Under the pieces are notes generated by a model. The model worked only from the letters and a program-made list of their open reading frames with translations. It did no database searches and was not told where the DNA came from. A DNA stretch of 64,000 nt from an uncultured Clostridia bacterium. GTDB lineage: Bacteria > Bacillota > Clostridia > Oscillospirales > Ruminococcaceae. How positions within the stretch are numbered: position 1 is the stretch's first letter; the number at the start of each line of letters is the position of its first letter. The stretch is taken from contig CANRNN010000001.1 in the NCBI GenBank assembly GCA_947632025.1, forward strand, positions 62,001 through 126,000, written 5' to 3'. Of the stretch, positions 8,917-16,657 are shown piece after piece. The position numbers and the translations under genes are program-made.

Positions 8917-9618
8917 TCAAAACAGCTTTTCAAAAATCTCAAATGTTTCATCGCTCATTTTACGGACAAAACCCGAAAGCGACATTGTGGTAATATTCCC
9001 GTTTTTGTCAAGCCTTAGAGGTTTCAAAGACGCTTTCGTGTTCCCGAAAAGCAGAGTTTTAGCGACCTCAAGCGGTATCTCGCGCGGATATATTTCCGAA
9101 CCGTGTTCACCGCTTGCCGCCTGTTCCGCGCAGCAGGTTTTCGGCTCCTGCGTAAAGTGGTGAGGAGGTTCGGGCATTTCACATTCGCGGTATTCGCGTG
9201 TTATATCATCAGGAATACGGTCTTCTTTTGGATTTGCCATTCCGCTGTAGCGTAAACTTATGTATGTGTTTTTTCCCGTAACAAACCCACTGTCACGGTA
9301 CAATGCGACAAACTCGCCGCGCGGCTCTCTCCAGTAATACGCCACGCCCTTAGGAATAAGAGCGCTGTATGCTCTGCCAAGCTCACGTATGGTGTATTCA
9401 AACGCACACTCTATTTTCTCAACGGGAAGCCTTGCCATAACCGCCAAAGTCCCGTTCTGAAGAGTTACGGGATAAATAATGTCGCCGACTTTGACTGATT
9501 TTATGTGCGGCATAATCGTGTGATGGCTGCCGTACAAAACTTTCAAAGGACCTGTGTCGCCGGCTTTTTTGACCTTTGACACATATTCCTTTGACCAGTA
9601 GACCATAAAGCCGTGCAT
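8917..9618 (-). CDS. Conserved-looking hypothetical protein downstream of argG
   Basis: A 233-residue soluble protein that I do not recognise. It starts [21 protein letters not shown] and contains IKSVKVGDIIYPVTL, reminiscent of a small beta-barrel substrate or RNA-binding segment, but this is not enough to name a family. The C-terminal part has two close cysteines (TCCAEQ). Its ATG overlaps the argG stop codon by one base (TAATG), so it is translationally coupled to argG. The transcript then meets a terminator, so argG and this gene may form their own unit. Confidence 0.7.
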   Translation of the reverse strand: MHGFMVYWSKEYVSKVKKAGDTGPLKVLYGSHHTIMPHIKSVKVGDIIYPVTLQNGTLAVMARLPVEKIECAFEYTIRELGRAYSALIPKGVAYYWREPRGEFVALYRDSGFVTGKNTYISLRYSGMANPKEDRIPDDITREYRECEMPEPPHHFTQEPKTCCAEQAASGEHGSEIYPREIPLEVAKTLLFGNTKASLKPLRLDKNGNITTMSLSGFVRKMSDETFEIFEKLF

Positions 9619-10844
9619 TATTTCTTGTTTCTCTCGGCGTCAAGCAGAGCCTTTACCTTGATAGGCAGACCGAACAGGTTGATAAAGCCTGCGCTGTCCT
9701 TCTGATTGTAAACGTCGTCCTCACCGAACGAAGCAAAGTCCTCGCTGTAAAGGGTATACGGCGAAGTAACACCAGCGTTTATGATGTTGCCCTTGTAAAG
9801 TTTAAGTTTTACGTCACCCGTAACAGTTTCCTGCGTTTTATCAACAAAAGCGTCCATAGCTTCGCGCAGGGGGGTGTACCACTGACCGTTGTAAACAATT
9901 TCCGCATACTTTTGAGCAAGACCGTACTTGTAGTGCTGAGTTTCCTTGTCAAGGCATATTGTTTCGAGAACCTCGTGAGCGTGGTAGAGGATAGTGCCTC
10001 CGGGAGTTTCGTAAACGCCTCTGGACTTCATTCCGACAAGTCTGTTTTCAACAACGTCGAAAAGACCTATACCGTTCTCGCCGCCGATTTTATTCAGCGT
10101 CTTGATAAGTTTCACGCCGTCCATTTTCTCACCGTTGAGAGCGGTCGGAACGCCTTTTTCAAAGTGAATGTTGATATAAGTGGGCTTATCGGGAGCCTGT
10201 TCGGGAGAAACGCCGAGTTCAAGGAAGCCGGGTTTGTTGTACTGCGGCTCGTTTGCGGGGTCTTCAAGGTCAAGACCCTCGTGAGAAAGATGCCACAGGT
10301 TCATATCCTTGGAATAATTCGTTTCACGGGTTATTTTTATTGGAACATTATGCGCCTCGGCGTAGTCTATCTCCTGATCTCTAGAACGGATATTCCAAAT
10401 TCTCCACGGAGCGATTATCTCCAGATTAGGCGCGAGAGCCTTTATCGTAAGCTCAAAACGCACTTGGTCGTTGCCCTTGCCCGTGCAGCCGTGGCATATA
10501 GCGTCTGCGTTTTCTTTTTTGGCAATTTCTACCAATCTCTTTGCAATAGGAGGACGAGCGAAAGACGTTCCGAGAAGATAGCCCTCGTACTTCGCGCCCG
10601 CTTTCAGTGTCGGGAATACGAAATCATTCACAAATTCGTCCTGAATGTCCTCGATATAAAGCTTGGACGCGCCTGTTTTCTTTGCGCGCTCTTCAAGACC
10701 TTCAAGTTCCGCGTCCTGACCAACGTTTCCCGCAACACAGATAACTTCGCTTCCGGGATAATTTTCATGCAGCCACGGAATAATAATAGAGGTATCCAGT
10801 CCGCCCGAATAAGCCAGTACAATTTTTTTGATTTCTTTAGCCAT
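9618..10844 (-). CDS. argG: Argininosuccinate synthase
   Basis: ATP-dependent condensation of citrulline and aspartate. The P-loop-like PP-motif [15 protein letters not shown] is at the N-terminus, and the ATP/citrulline segments [15 protein letters not shown] and [20 protein letters not shown] are intact. The 408 residues match the family. The ATG has an AAAAGGAG ribosome site. It is the first gene of the minus-strand arginine cluster and lies behind a sigma-A promoter; candidate ArgR-type boxes lie upstream of that promoter. Its order, first rather than next to argH, is notable because a terminator separates the two. Confidence 0.98.
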   Translation of the reverse strand: MAKEIKKIVLAYSGGLDTSIIIPWLHENYPGSEVICVAGNVGQDAELEGLEERAKKTGASKLYIEDIQDEFVNDFVFPTLKAGAKYEGYLLGTSFARPPIAKRLVEIAKKENADAICHGCTGKGNDQVRFELTIKALAPNLEIIAPWRIWNIRSRDQEIDYAEAHNVPIKITRETNYSKDMNLWHLSHEGLDLEDPANEPQYNKPGFLELGVSPEQAPDKPTYINIHFEKGVPTALNGEKMDGVKLIKTLNKIGGENGIGLFDVVENRLVGMKSRGVYETPGGTILYHAHEVLETICLDKETQHYKYGLAQKYAEIVYNGQWYTPLREAMDAFVDKTQETVTGDVKLKLYKGNIINAGVTSPYTLYSEDFASFGEDDVYNQKDSAGFINLFGLPIKVKALLDAERNKK

Positions 10845-10882
10845 AACAAAATCTCCTTTTCGGAAAAAATATTTACAATTAA

Positions 10883-10910
10883 ATTATACGCTTTTTTTTG
10901 AAAAAGTCAA
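10883..10910 (-). promoter_or_regulatory. argG: Promoter of argG
   Basis: On the minus strand a TTGACT -35 element (10910-10905) and a TATAAT -10 element (10888-10883) are separated by 16 bases, about 39 bases before the argG start codon. Confidence 0.75.
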
Positions 10911-10918
10911 GCGTTTTT

Positions 10919-10954
10919 ATTCACAATTACGAATATTATTCATTAGAAGTGAAT
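10919..10954. promoter_or_regulatory. Candidate ARG boxes (ArgR-type operator)
   Basis: AT-rich inverted repeats sit between the divergent argG and XRE-gene promoters. ATTCAC (10919-10924) mirrors GTGAAT (10949-10954), and between them the minus strand reads TGAATAATATTCG, similar to the TGAAT...ATTCA pattern of Firmicutes arginine-repressor boxes. No argR gene is in the window, so assignment is by pattern and position only. Confidence 0.4.
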
Positions 10955-10995
10955 TTTTTAAGTCAATTTTTATTTTTAAAATTTCAAAAAACTAC

Positions 10996-11024
10996 TTGAC
11001 AAAATGCACATTCATTGTTATAAT
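10996..11024 (+). promoter_or_regulatory. Promoter of the XRE regulator / ImmA-like operon
   Basis: Consensus TTGACA (10996-11001) and TATAAT (11019-11024) with a 17-base spacer. Confidence 0.85.
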
Positions 11025-11049
11025 TAAATAATGAAATGTAAATTTTCAT
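11008..11049. promoter_or_regulatory. Inverted repeats over the -10 region (possible autoregulatory operator)
   Basis: ACATTCATT (11008-11016) is repeated in inverted form as AATGAAATGT (11030-11039, one-base bulge), flanking the -10 box; ATGAAA (11031-11036) also mirrors TTTCAT (11044-11049). Such repeats at the promoter of an XRE regulator fit self-repression, but binding is inferred. Confidence 0.4.
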
Positions 11050-11081
11050 AAATAATGTAATAACTTAAGGAGGATTTTGTT

Positions 11082-11486
11082 ATGACAATCTGTGAAAAGC
11101 TGGACATCATGCTCGGCAGAAAACATTATAAGAGGGTGGAATTCGCGGAGAAGATCGGGGTTACATACCGCGCTTTCGCTTATTATATGAGCGGGACACG
11201 CAAGCCCAAAAGAAGCGTTCTTGAAAGGATCGCCAAGGAATTGGAGGTAACTCCCGATTTTCTGCTTGACGACAACATAGACCTTGAGCTTACTTCTGAG
11301 GAGAAACTCTTGAAGAGAATTTCCGACCGCGGCGAGGATACTACTGATGCTGTAAGATTTCTGGCAAAAAGCCATGGATTGTTTGCGGGAAATTCGCTTA
11401 CGGACGAGGATAAGAAGAACCTTTTCAACGTGCTTACCGAAATTTTTGAGGATTCAGTAAAATCTGATAAGAACTCCGGAAAATAA
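11082..11486 (+). CDS. XRE-family transcriptional regulator (ImmR-like)
   Basis: A 134-residue protein whose first 65 residues form a Cro/CI-type helix-turn-helix: the recognition region reads VEFAEKIGVTYRAFAYYMSGTRKPKRSVLERIAKELEVTPDFLL. The rest is an acidic helical tail likely used for dimerisation. The ATG follows AAGGAGG. The stop overlaps the next gene's start by one base (TAATG), so it is coupled to an ImmA/IrrE-type protease. This repressor-protease arrangement is known from ICEBs1 ImmR/ImmA and from related stress switches, in which the protease inactivates the repressor. The target genes here are unknown; its own promoter carries inverted repeats. Confidence 0.88.
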   Translation: MTICEKLDIMLGRKHYKRVEFAEKIGVTYRAFAYYMSGTRKPKRSVLERIAKELEVTPDFLLDDNIDLELTSEEKLLKRISDRGEDTTDAVRFLAKSHGLFAGNSLTDEDKKNLFNVLTEIFEDSVKSDKNSGK

Positions 11487-11980
11487 TGCAGTATATTATC
11501 AAGACCGCAGAAAGGATCTTGCTGAAGTACGGCGGCAGGAATATTATCGAAACTGCCGAAAATTCGGGTGCAAAGGTATGGTTCCGTGAATTGGGCGGGC
11601 TGAAGGGCTTTTACATCTGCGAAAAAGGAAAAAGATATATCGTCATAAACGAAGAACTCGACGAAATAATGACGAACGTCGTCTGCGCTCACGAGCTGGG
11701 GCATGATATGCTCCACAGAGAAATGTCGGAGGGTGGAATACGCGAAAGCACTCTGTTCCTGAAAAACAACAGTACCGAGCGTGAGGCGAATCTTTTTGCA
11801 GCAGAGGTCCTTATTCCGGACAGCGTTTTCTTTGAAGCACTTGAGGGTGTTGACAACGCACGGACGCTTGCTTCGGAGCTTCGTCTGCCTCTTGAAATTA
11901 TAGAATACAAACTTGAAATATTGAATTTCAAAGGGCATAAATTCAAGTATGACCGTAATGATAACGGTTTTTTAAGATAG
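11486..11980 (+). CDS. ImmA/IrrE-type zinc metallopeptidase
   Basis: A 164-residue member of the ImmA/IrrE (M78) family. The zinc-binding motif is in CAHELGHDMLH (HExxH with Glu as general base), and a third acidic ligand is likely in TEREANLFAAEVLIP, the characteristic second motif of the family. The preceding segment YIVINEELDE is also typical. It is co-transcribed with the XRE regulator, which is its likely substrate. No integrase, relaxase or phage gene is nearby, so this may be a chromosomal stress switch rather than a mobile-element immunity system. Confidence 0.9.
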   Translation: MQYIIKTAERILLKYGGRNIIETAENSGAKVWFRELGGLKGFYICEKGKRYIVINEELDEIMTNVVCAHELGHDMLHREMSEGGIRESTLFLKNNSTEREANLFAAEVLIPDSVFFEALEGVDNARTLASELRLPLEIIEYKLEILNFKGHKFKYDRNDNGFLR

Positions 11981-11989
11981 GGGATAACT

Positions 11990-13018
11990 GTGGATATTAA
12001 GGCTGTTTTAATGGAGCTTTGCAGCGAGAGCGGTGTTTCGGGAGAGGAATTTCCCGCTTCGGAAAAAGCTGCAGAGCTTCTGCGGGAATACGCTGAAAAC
12101 GTAAGCGTGGACGCTTTCGGAAACGTCACGGGATTTGTAAAGTGTGACGACACAAATGCTGAAACGCTGATGCTTGACGCACACATTGACAGAGTGGGCT
12201 TTATCGTTACCTATATAGATGAAAACGGATTCATCGGCGTGGGTGCGTGCGGTTCGCCTGATGTAAAAACGCTTCTCGCACAGTCGGTCACTGTTCACGG
12301 AAAAAAGCCCGTAAGGGGAGTGGTTTCGACTCTCCCACTGCACGTCAAGGCAAAAAAAGAGGGAAACGCTCCCGAAATCTCCGATATTTCAATTGATGTG
12401 GGAATGACAAAAAGTCAAGCAGAGGAATTGATTTCACTCGGCGACAGGATCACTGTAGATTCACATTTTCGTGAGCTTGGAAGAGATATTATTTCCTCGG
12501 CGGCAGTGGACGACCGTGCGGGAGTGTGTGCCGTGCTGCGTTCTCTGGAATTGCTGAAAGACAGAAAACCCGCTTACAATATCGCTGTATGCTTTTCCGC
12601 TCAGGAGGAAACAGGTGAACGCGGAGCAAAACAGACAGCGTTCAGAATTATGCCTGACAGAGCAATTGCAGTGGACGTATCGTTCGGGACGACCCCGGAC
12701 AGCTCACCGAAAGAAACTGCCGAGCTTGGAAGCGGCGTTATGATAGGATTCTCGGCGGCTCTTGACAAGGAAATGTCGGAAAGCCTTAGAGAACTTGCAA
12801 AAAAGCAGAATATCCCGTTCACATCGGAAATAATGCCTTCCTCCACGGGAACAAACGCGGATTCTATAGGAACTATCGGGAAAGGCGTCAGGTGCTGTAC
12901 ACTGTCATTTCCTATAAGGTATATGCACACCTCTGTTGAAACCGTGAATATCAGGGATATTGAGTCGACCGCCGAGCTTATCTGCGAATACGCGGCAGGA
13001 GGTGCGAAAAATGCTTGA
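11990..13018 (+). CDS. M42-family metallo-aminopeptidase, first copy
   Basis: A 342-residue cytosolic co-catalytic zinc peptidase of the M42 (tetrahedral aminopeptidase/endoglucanase M-like) family. Visible metal ligands and catalytic residues are H in DAHIDRVGF, D in AAVDDRAG, E-E in QEETGERGA, D in AVDVSFG and H in YMHTSVE. The start is a GTG at 11990 behind GGGG, nine bases after the immA-like stop. It overlaps the next, paralogous gene by eight bases. Such enzymes trim peptides to free amino acids; peptide size and specificity cannot be read from the sequence. Confidence 0.92.
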   Translation: MDIKAVLMELCSESGVSGEEFPASEKAAELLREYAENVSVDAFGNVTGFVKCDDTNAETLMLDAHIDRVGFIVTYIDENGFIGVGACGSPDVKTLLAQSVTVHGKKPVRGVVSTLPLHVKAKKEGNAPEISDISIDVGMTKSQAEELISLGDRITVDSHFRELGRDIISSAAVDDRAGVCAVLRSLELLKDRKPAYNIAVCFSAQEETGERGAKQTAFRIMPDRAIAVDVSFGTTPDSSPKETAELGSGVMIGFSAALDKEMSESLRELAKKQNIPFTSEIMPSSTGTNADSIGTIGKGVRCCTLSFPIRYMHTSVETVNIRDIESTAELICEYAAGGAKNA

Positions 13019-14024
13019 CAAGCTGAAAGCGCTCTGTGAGCTGAACGGAACGTCCGGCGACGAATCACGCGTGCGCGAATATATAAAAGATCATATCACT
13101 GCCGATGAGGTTTTCACAGATAATCTCGGAAATCTTATTGTATTCAAAAAAGGAAAAAGATCTCCGAAGAACAAGATAATGTTTGCCGCGCATATGGACG
13201 AGGTGGGCTTTATCGTAACGCATATTTCGGATAACGGTTTTATAAGCTTCGGTGCAGTAGGCGGAATTGATCCGTCAGTTGTTCTCGGAAGGAGTTTTGT
13301 CCTCGAAAGCGGAGCATACGGAGTTGTCGGAACAAAAGCCATTCATCAGCAGTCAGCTGATGAACGCAGGAGCATTCCCGATTTTTCGGAAATGTATCTC
13401 GATATCGGAGCATACTCTGCAAAAGAAGCCGAAAAGCTTGCACCTTTGGGAAGCAGGGCATATTTCGATACGGATTTCTTTGAGTTCGGCGACGGTTATG
13501 TCAAGGGAAAGGCTATAGACGACCGTCTTGGTTGCCTTGTTTTGATGGAGATGATAAACGGCGAACCCGAATATGATGCTTGGTACGCGTTCACGGTTCA
13601 GGAGGAGATCGGAACACGCGGCGCGAAAGCGGCTGCGTTTACGATAGCACCCGATATTGCGTTCGTACTTGAGTCCACAACGGCATGCGATATTGCGGGA
13701 GTTTCGGGGGCAAAGACGGTTTGCAGGCTCGGCAAGGGCGCTGTGGTGTCGTATATGGACAGGTCGACCATCTACGACAGGAAGCTGTACGATCTGGCAT
13801 TTGAAACCGCAAAAGCAAACTGTATTCCCGTTCAGACGAAAACTCTTGTTGCCGGAGGAAACGACAGCGGAGCGATACACATAAGCAGCGGAGGAGTGCG
13901 CACTTGCGCAATATCCGTTCCGTGCAGGTATCTTCATTCGCCGTCGTGTGTTATCAAGTATGATGATTTTCTTGCTGTGAATGCTTTGGCCCAGAAAATG
14001 CTTTCGGCTGCCGCAAATCTATGA
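13011..14024 (+). CDS. M42-family metallo-aminopeptidase, second copy
   Basis: A 337-residue paralogue of the preceding gene. The zinc ligands are again intact: AAHMDEVGFIV, KAIDDRLG, VQEEIGTRGA, the acidic residue in LESTTACD, and RYLHSPS. The ATG at 13011 has GGAGGT eight to ten bases upstream, inside the end of the first copy; an in-frame ATG-like extension at 12960 is upstream of that ribosome site. It overlaps the acetyltransferase gene by four bases (ATGA). Two diverged tandem copies may form a mixed complex or divide substrates, as with archaeal TET enzymes; this is inference. Confidence 0.92.
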   Translation: MLDKLKALCELNGTSGDESRVREYIKDHITADEVFTDNLGNLIVFKKGKRSPKNKIMFAAHMDEVGFIVTHISDNGFISFGAVGGIDPSVVLGRSFVLESGAYGVVGTKAIHQQSADERRSIPDFSEMYLDIGAYSAKEAEKLAPLGSRAYFDTDFFEFGDGYVKGKAIDDRLGCLVLMEMINGEPEYDAWYAFTVQEEIGTRGAKAAAFTIAPDIAFVLESTTACDIAGVSGAKTVCRLGKGAVVSYMDRSTIYDRKLYDLAFETAKANCIPVQTKTLVAGGNDSGAIHISSGGVRTCAISVPCRYLHSPSCVIKYDDFLAVNALAQKMLSAAANL

Positions 14025-14758
14025 TAAGGCTTGTTATGTCGGGCGAGGAATTGTCGGGGCTTCCCGAAAAAGGCGTTGAAGCGCAGAAAATTCGTGCGCT
14101 TTGGCTTTGCTATGGCTCAAAATATGAATTCTGCCGTTTTTACAGCGCGGATTATGCGGTGATCTGCGAACTGAACGGCAGTTTTGTCGTGTGTGAGCTG
14201 AGAAAGCTTTATTCTGTGGAATTTGATGAGCTGAATAGCTTTTTCCTGTTTCACGGCTATTCGGAAATATTCTGCTCCGAATATATCGGAAAAGAGCTTT
14301 CAGAAGCGATTTCGTGCAGCGCCAAAAGAGTGGAACTTATGCGCTTTTGCGGAAAAGCGGAATCGTGTATTCTTGAAGAAAATCCGCCGCTTGAGGAAGT
14401 ATTCAAGATACTCAAAACGGGATTCAGTATCGAATTTGAACCGTGGTATCTTGATATGTCGCACCGTATAAGACACGGAGTGACGCGTTTTTTCAGGCTT
14501 GGAGATTCGGTGGCTGCGGTGCAGCACGAGCTTTGCGGGGAAGCGCTTCTTTCTCAGATAGCGACTTTACCCAAATCGCGTAATAAAGGAAACGCTTCAA
14601 GGCTTATTTCGGCGATGTGTGCAAAGCTTGACGGTTCGGATATTTTTATTATCTGCGAGGACAGCCTTGAAAAATTCTATGAAAAAAACGGATTCATATA
14701 CGAAAAAACGTGCTTTGTTCTCGTTCCTCGAAAAAATCCGTTGATAAATATTGACTAA
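14021..14758 (+). CDS. GNAT-family N-acetyltransferase
   Basis: A 245-residue protein whose C-terminal third has the acetyl-CoA pyrophosphate loop RNKGNASRLI followed by the beta5/alpha4 segment SLEKFYEKNGF typical of GNAT enzymes. The N-terminal 150 residues are divergent and may be a second degenerate GNAT lobe. The start overlaps the second M42 gene by four bases, so it is translationally coupled to the peptidase pair. Substrate unknown; amino acids, peptides or protein N-termini are all possible. Confidence 0.8.
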   Translation: MIRLVMSGEELSGLPEKGVEAQKIRALWLCYGSKYEFCRFYSADYAVICELNGSFVVCELRKLYSVEFDELNSFFLFHGYSEIFCSEYIGKELSEAISCSAKRVELMRFCGKAESCILEENPPLEEVFKILKTGFSIEFEPWYLDMSHRIRHGVTRFFRLGDSVAAVQHELCGEALLSQIATLPKSRNKGNASRLISAMCAKLDGSDIFIICEDSLEKFYEKNGFIYEKTCFVLVPRKNPLINID

Positions 14759-14779
14759 ACAAGATATTTGTGGTACAAT
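14751..14779 (+). promoter_or_regulatory. tmk: Promoter of tmk
   Basis: TTGACT (14751-14756) and TACAAT (14774-14779) with a 17-base spacer, overlapping the end of the acetyltransferase gene. Confidence 0.75.
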
Positions 14780-14812
14780 ATATATGTATACTTATTTTGG
14801 AGTGACAGAATT

Positions 14813-15487
14813 ATGAACAAGGGAAGATTGATAGTACTTGAAGGGATTGACGGAAGCGGAAAAACCACACAGCTTGACCTCGCGGTAGGTTATCTTCGTG
14901 GGAAAGACATTAAATGCCGTTCGCTTAGTTTCCCGAATTATCATACAATAACGGGACAGTTGGTGGAGTGCTATCTTCGCGGTGAAATTCCTGCCGACGG
15001 GCGAAACGGCGCTTATGCTGTTTCGGCAATGTACGCCATAGACCGGTATGTGAGCTTCGCGACCGACTGGAAAGATTATTATGAAGCGGGCGGGATACTG
15101 CTTTCAAGCCGATATACTACTTCAAACATTATTTATCAGATGTCCAAGATACCCGACGACGAGAGGGATCATTTTCTCCACTGGCTGTTGGATTTTGAGT
15201 ACGGAAAGCTCGGACTGCCGAAGCCCGATATGGTTATTTACCTGGATATGCCTGTTGAGGTTTCGCAGAAGCTGATTACTGAGCGGTATCTCGGCGACCC
15301 GAAGAAAAAGGATATCCACGAAAAAAATATCGCTTTTCAGAAACAATGCCGTGAGAATGCCGTTTATGCGGCGGAGCATTTCGGTTGGGAGGTAGTGGAC
15401 TGCGCTTACAAGGGTCTGCCGCGTCCTATCGAGGATATTTATGTTGAAGTTTGCGAGTGCATTGACGAACTGCTGACTAACGGCTGA
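14813..15487 (+). CDS. tmk: Thymidylate kinase
   Basis: Phosphorylates dTMP to dTDP. The N-terminus carries the Walker A motif EGIDGSGKTTQ, then SFPNY, an AIDRY segment in the DRY/DRH position, and the SSRYTTSN substrate segment. With 224 residues it is slightly longer than the usual 205-215. I chose the ATG at 14813, preceded by GGAG; an open frame from 14768 would begin before the promoter's likely start point. It starts a plus-strand run with a DJ-1 protein and folate enzyme. Confidence 0.92.
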   Translation: MNKGRLIVLEGIDGSGKTTQLDLAVGYLRGKDIKCRSLSFPNYHTITGQLVECYLRGEIPADGRNGAYAVSAMYAIDRYVSFATDWKDYYEAGGILLSSRYTTSNIIYQMSKIPDDERDHFLHWLLDFEYGKLGLPKPDMVIYLDMPVEVSQKLITERYLGDPKKKDIHEKNIAFQKQCRENAVYAAEHFGWEVVDCAYKGLPRPIEDIYVEVCECIDELLTNG

Positions 15488-15541
15488 ACCGAAAACTCGC
15501 TGTGAAAGAACAACTATAATATTATATTTTGGAGGTTAATT

Positions 15542-16087
15542 ATGATTTATGTTTTTCTTGCTGACGGATTTGAGGAAACCGAAGCTATAGCGCCGATAGA
15601 TATTCTTCGCCGCGCCGAGCTTGACGTTGTTACTGTAGGAATAAATGACGACTGCGTCAAAAGCTCCCATGGGATAGCTATGCTTTGCGATATAACGGAT
15701 ATGCAGGTGGAGCTTGACGAGCGCCTGCAGATGATAGTGCTTCCCGGAGGAATGCCCGGAACGCTTAATCTTGAAAAGAACGCTGTCGTTCAATCGGCTG
15801 TCGATTATTGCGTCAAGAACGGTGTCCCGGTCGGAGCTATCTGTGCCGCGCCGTCTATTCTCGGTAAAAAGGGAGTACTTTCCGGAAAAGAGGCAATATG
15901 TTTTCCGGGATACGAGAAATATCTCACTGGAGCGAAGATCTCCGATAAAAAAGTCGTTACGGACGGGATATTCACTACAGCTGCGGGTGCGGGAGCTGCT
16001 ATAGAATTCGGTCTGGAACTTGTGAGAGTCCTTAAAGGAAAGGACGCTTCCGAACATATAAGAGCGGCAATACAATGCGTGAACTGA
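15542..16087 (+). CDS. DJ-1/PfpI (YajL-like) family protein
   Basis: A 181-residue flavodoxin-like protein. The N-terminus VFLADGFEETEAIAPID includes the conserved acidic residue (E in FEETEA) and the nucleophile elbow is AICAAPSILG with the reactive cysteine near residue 103. LPGGMPGT and TAAGAGAAIEFGL are typical of the DJ-1 subgroup. Proposed family activities include protection against oxidative and carbonyl stress; the exact reaction is disputed. ATG with GGAGG ribosome site. It overlaps the next gene by 13 bases. Confidence 0.9.
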   Translation: MIYVFLADGFEETEAIAPIDILRRAELDVVTVGINDDCVKSSHGIAMLCDITDMQVELDERLQMIVLPGGMPGTLNLEKNAVVQSAVDYCVKNGVPVGAICAAPSILGKKGVLSGKEAICFPGYEKYLTGAKISDKKVVTDGIFTTAAGAGAAIEFGLELVRVLKGKDASEHIRAAIQCVN

Positions 16088-16608
16088 AAAATAAGCTTCG
16101 CAAAGAGCTAATCGCGCTTCGGCGAGAAATGGACAGCCGTGGCAGAGGACTCGCCGACCGCGATATTTTTGAGCAGTTAAAACCGCTTATAGATGCGGCG
16201 GGCGATGTTTTTGTATATGCCTCTACCGAAATAGAGGTCGATACACGAAAAGTGATAGATTATTGTATCGGGAGAGGTATACCGACAGCCCTGCCGGTGA
16301 GCGGCGACACGGAACTTGATTTTTTCTACATAAACGATAAAAGCGAGCTTTCACGCGGGCGCTACGGAATAGATGAGCCTCCGAGAATAAGAAAAGCCGT
16401 TCCGGACGCGGATACACTATGTATCGTTCCCGCACTGTGCGCCGACGGAAATGGTTACAGGCTCGGTTACGGCAAAGGCTATTATGACCGATTTTTAAGC
16501 GGATTTTCGGGAAAAAGTGTGATCATTTGCTACAGCGGCTTCAGGCGTGATGTCCCGATCGAAGAACACGACAAAAAAGCGGATATTACAATTTTTGACA
16601 GACTTTGA
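16075..16608 (+). CDS. 5-formyltetrahydrofolate cyclo-ligase
   Basis: Converts 5-formyl-THF to 5,10-methenyl-THF with ATP. The family signature near the C-terminus, GYRLGYGKGYYDRFL, is intact, as is the N-terminal basic helix KNKLRKELIALRREM. Length (177 residues) is a little short of the usual 190. The start lies within the end of the DJ-1 gene (13-base overlap), so the two are coupled. Confidence 0.93.
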   Translation: MRELKNKLRKELIALRREMDSRGRGLADRDIFEQLKPLIDAAGDVFVYASTEIEVDTRKVIDYCIGRGIPTALPVSGDTELDFFYINDKSELSRGRYGIDEPPRIRKAVPDADTLCIVPALCADGNGYRLGYGKGYYDRFLSGFSGKSVIICYSGFRRDVPIEEHDKKADITIFDRL

Positions 16609-16657
16609 AATTTTGTTTAAGTATCACATAACGGACGTATTTTACGGGGGAAATATT

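Noticed and set aside
9912-10901. 329-residue plus-strand frame opposite argG
   Set aside because: Fully antisense to a gene with complete catalytic motifs; no recognisable domain.
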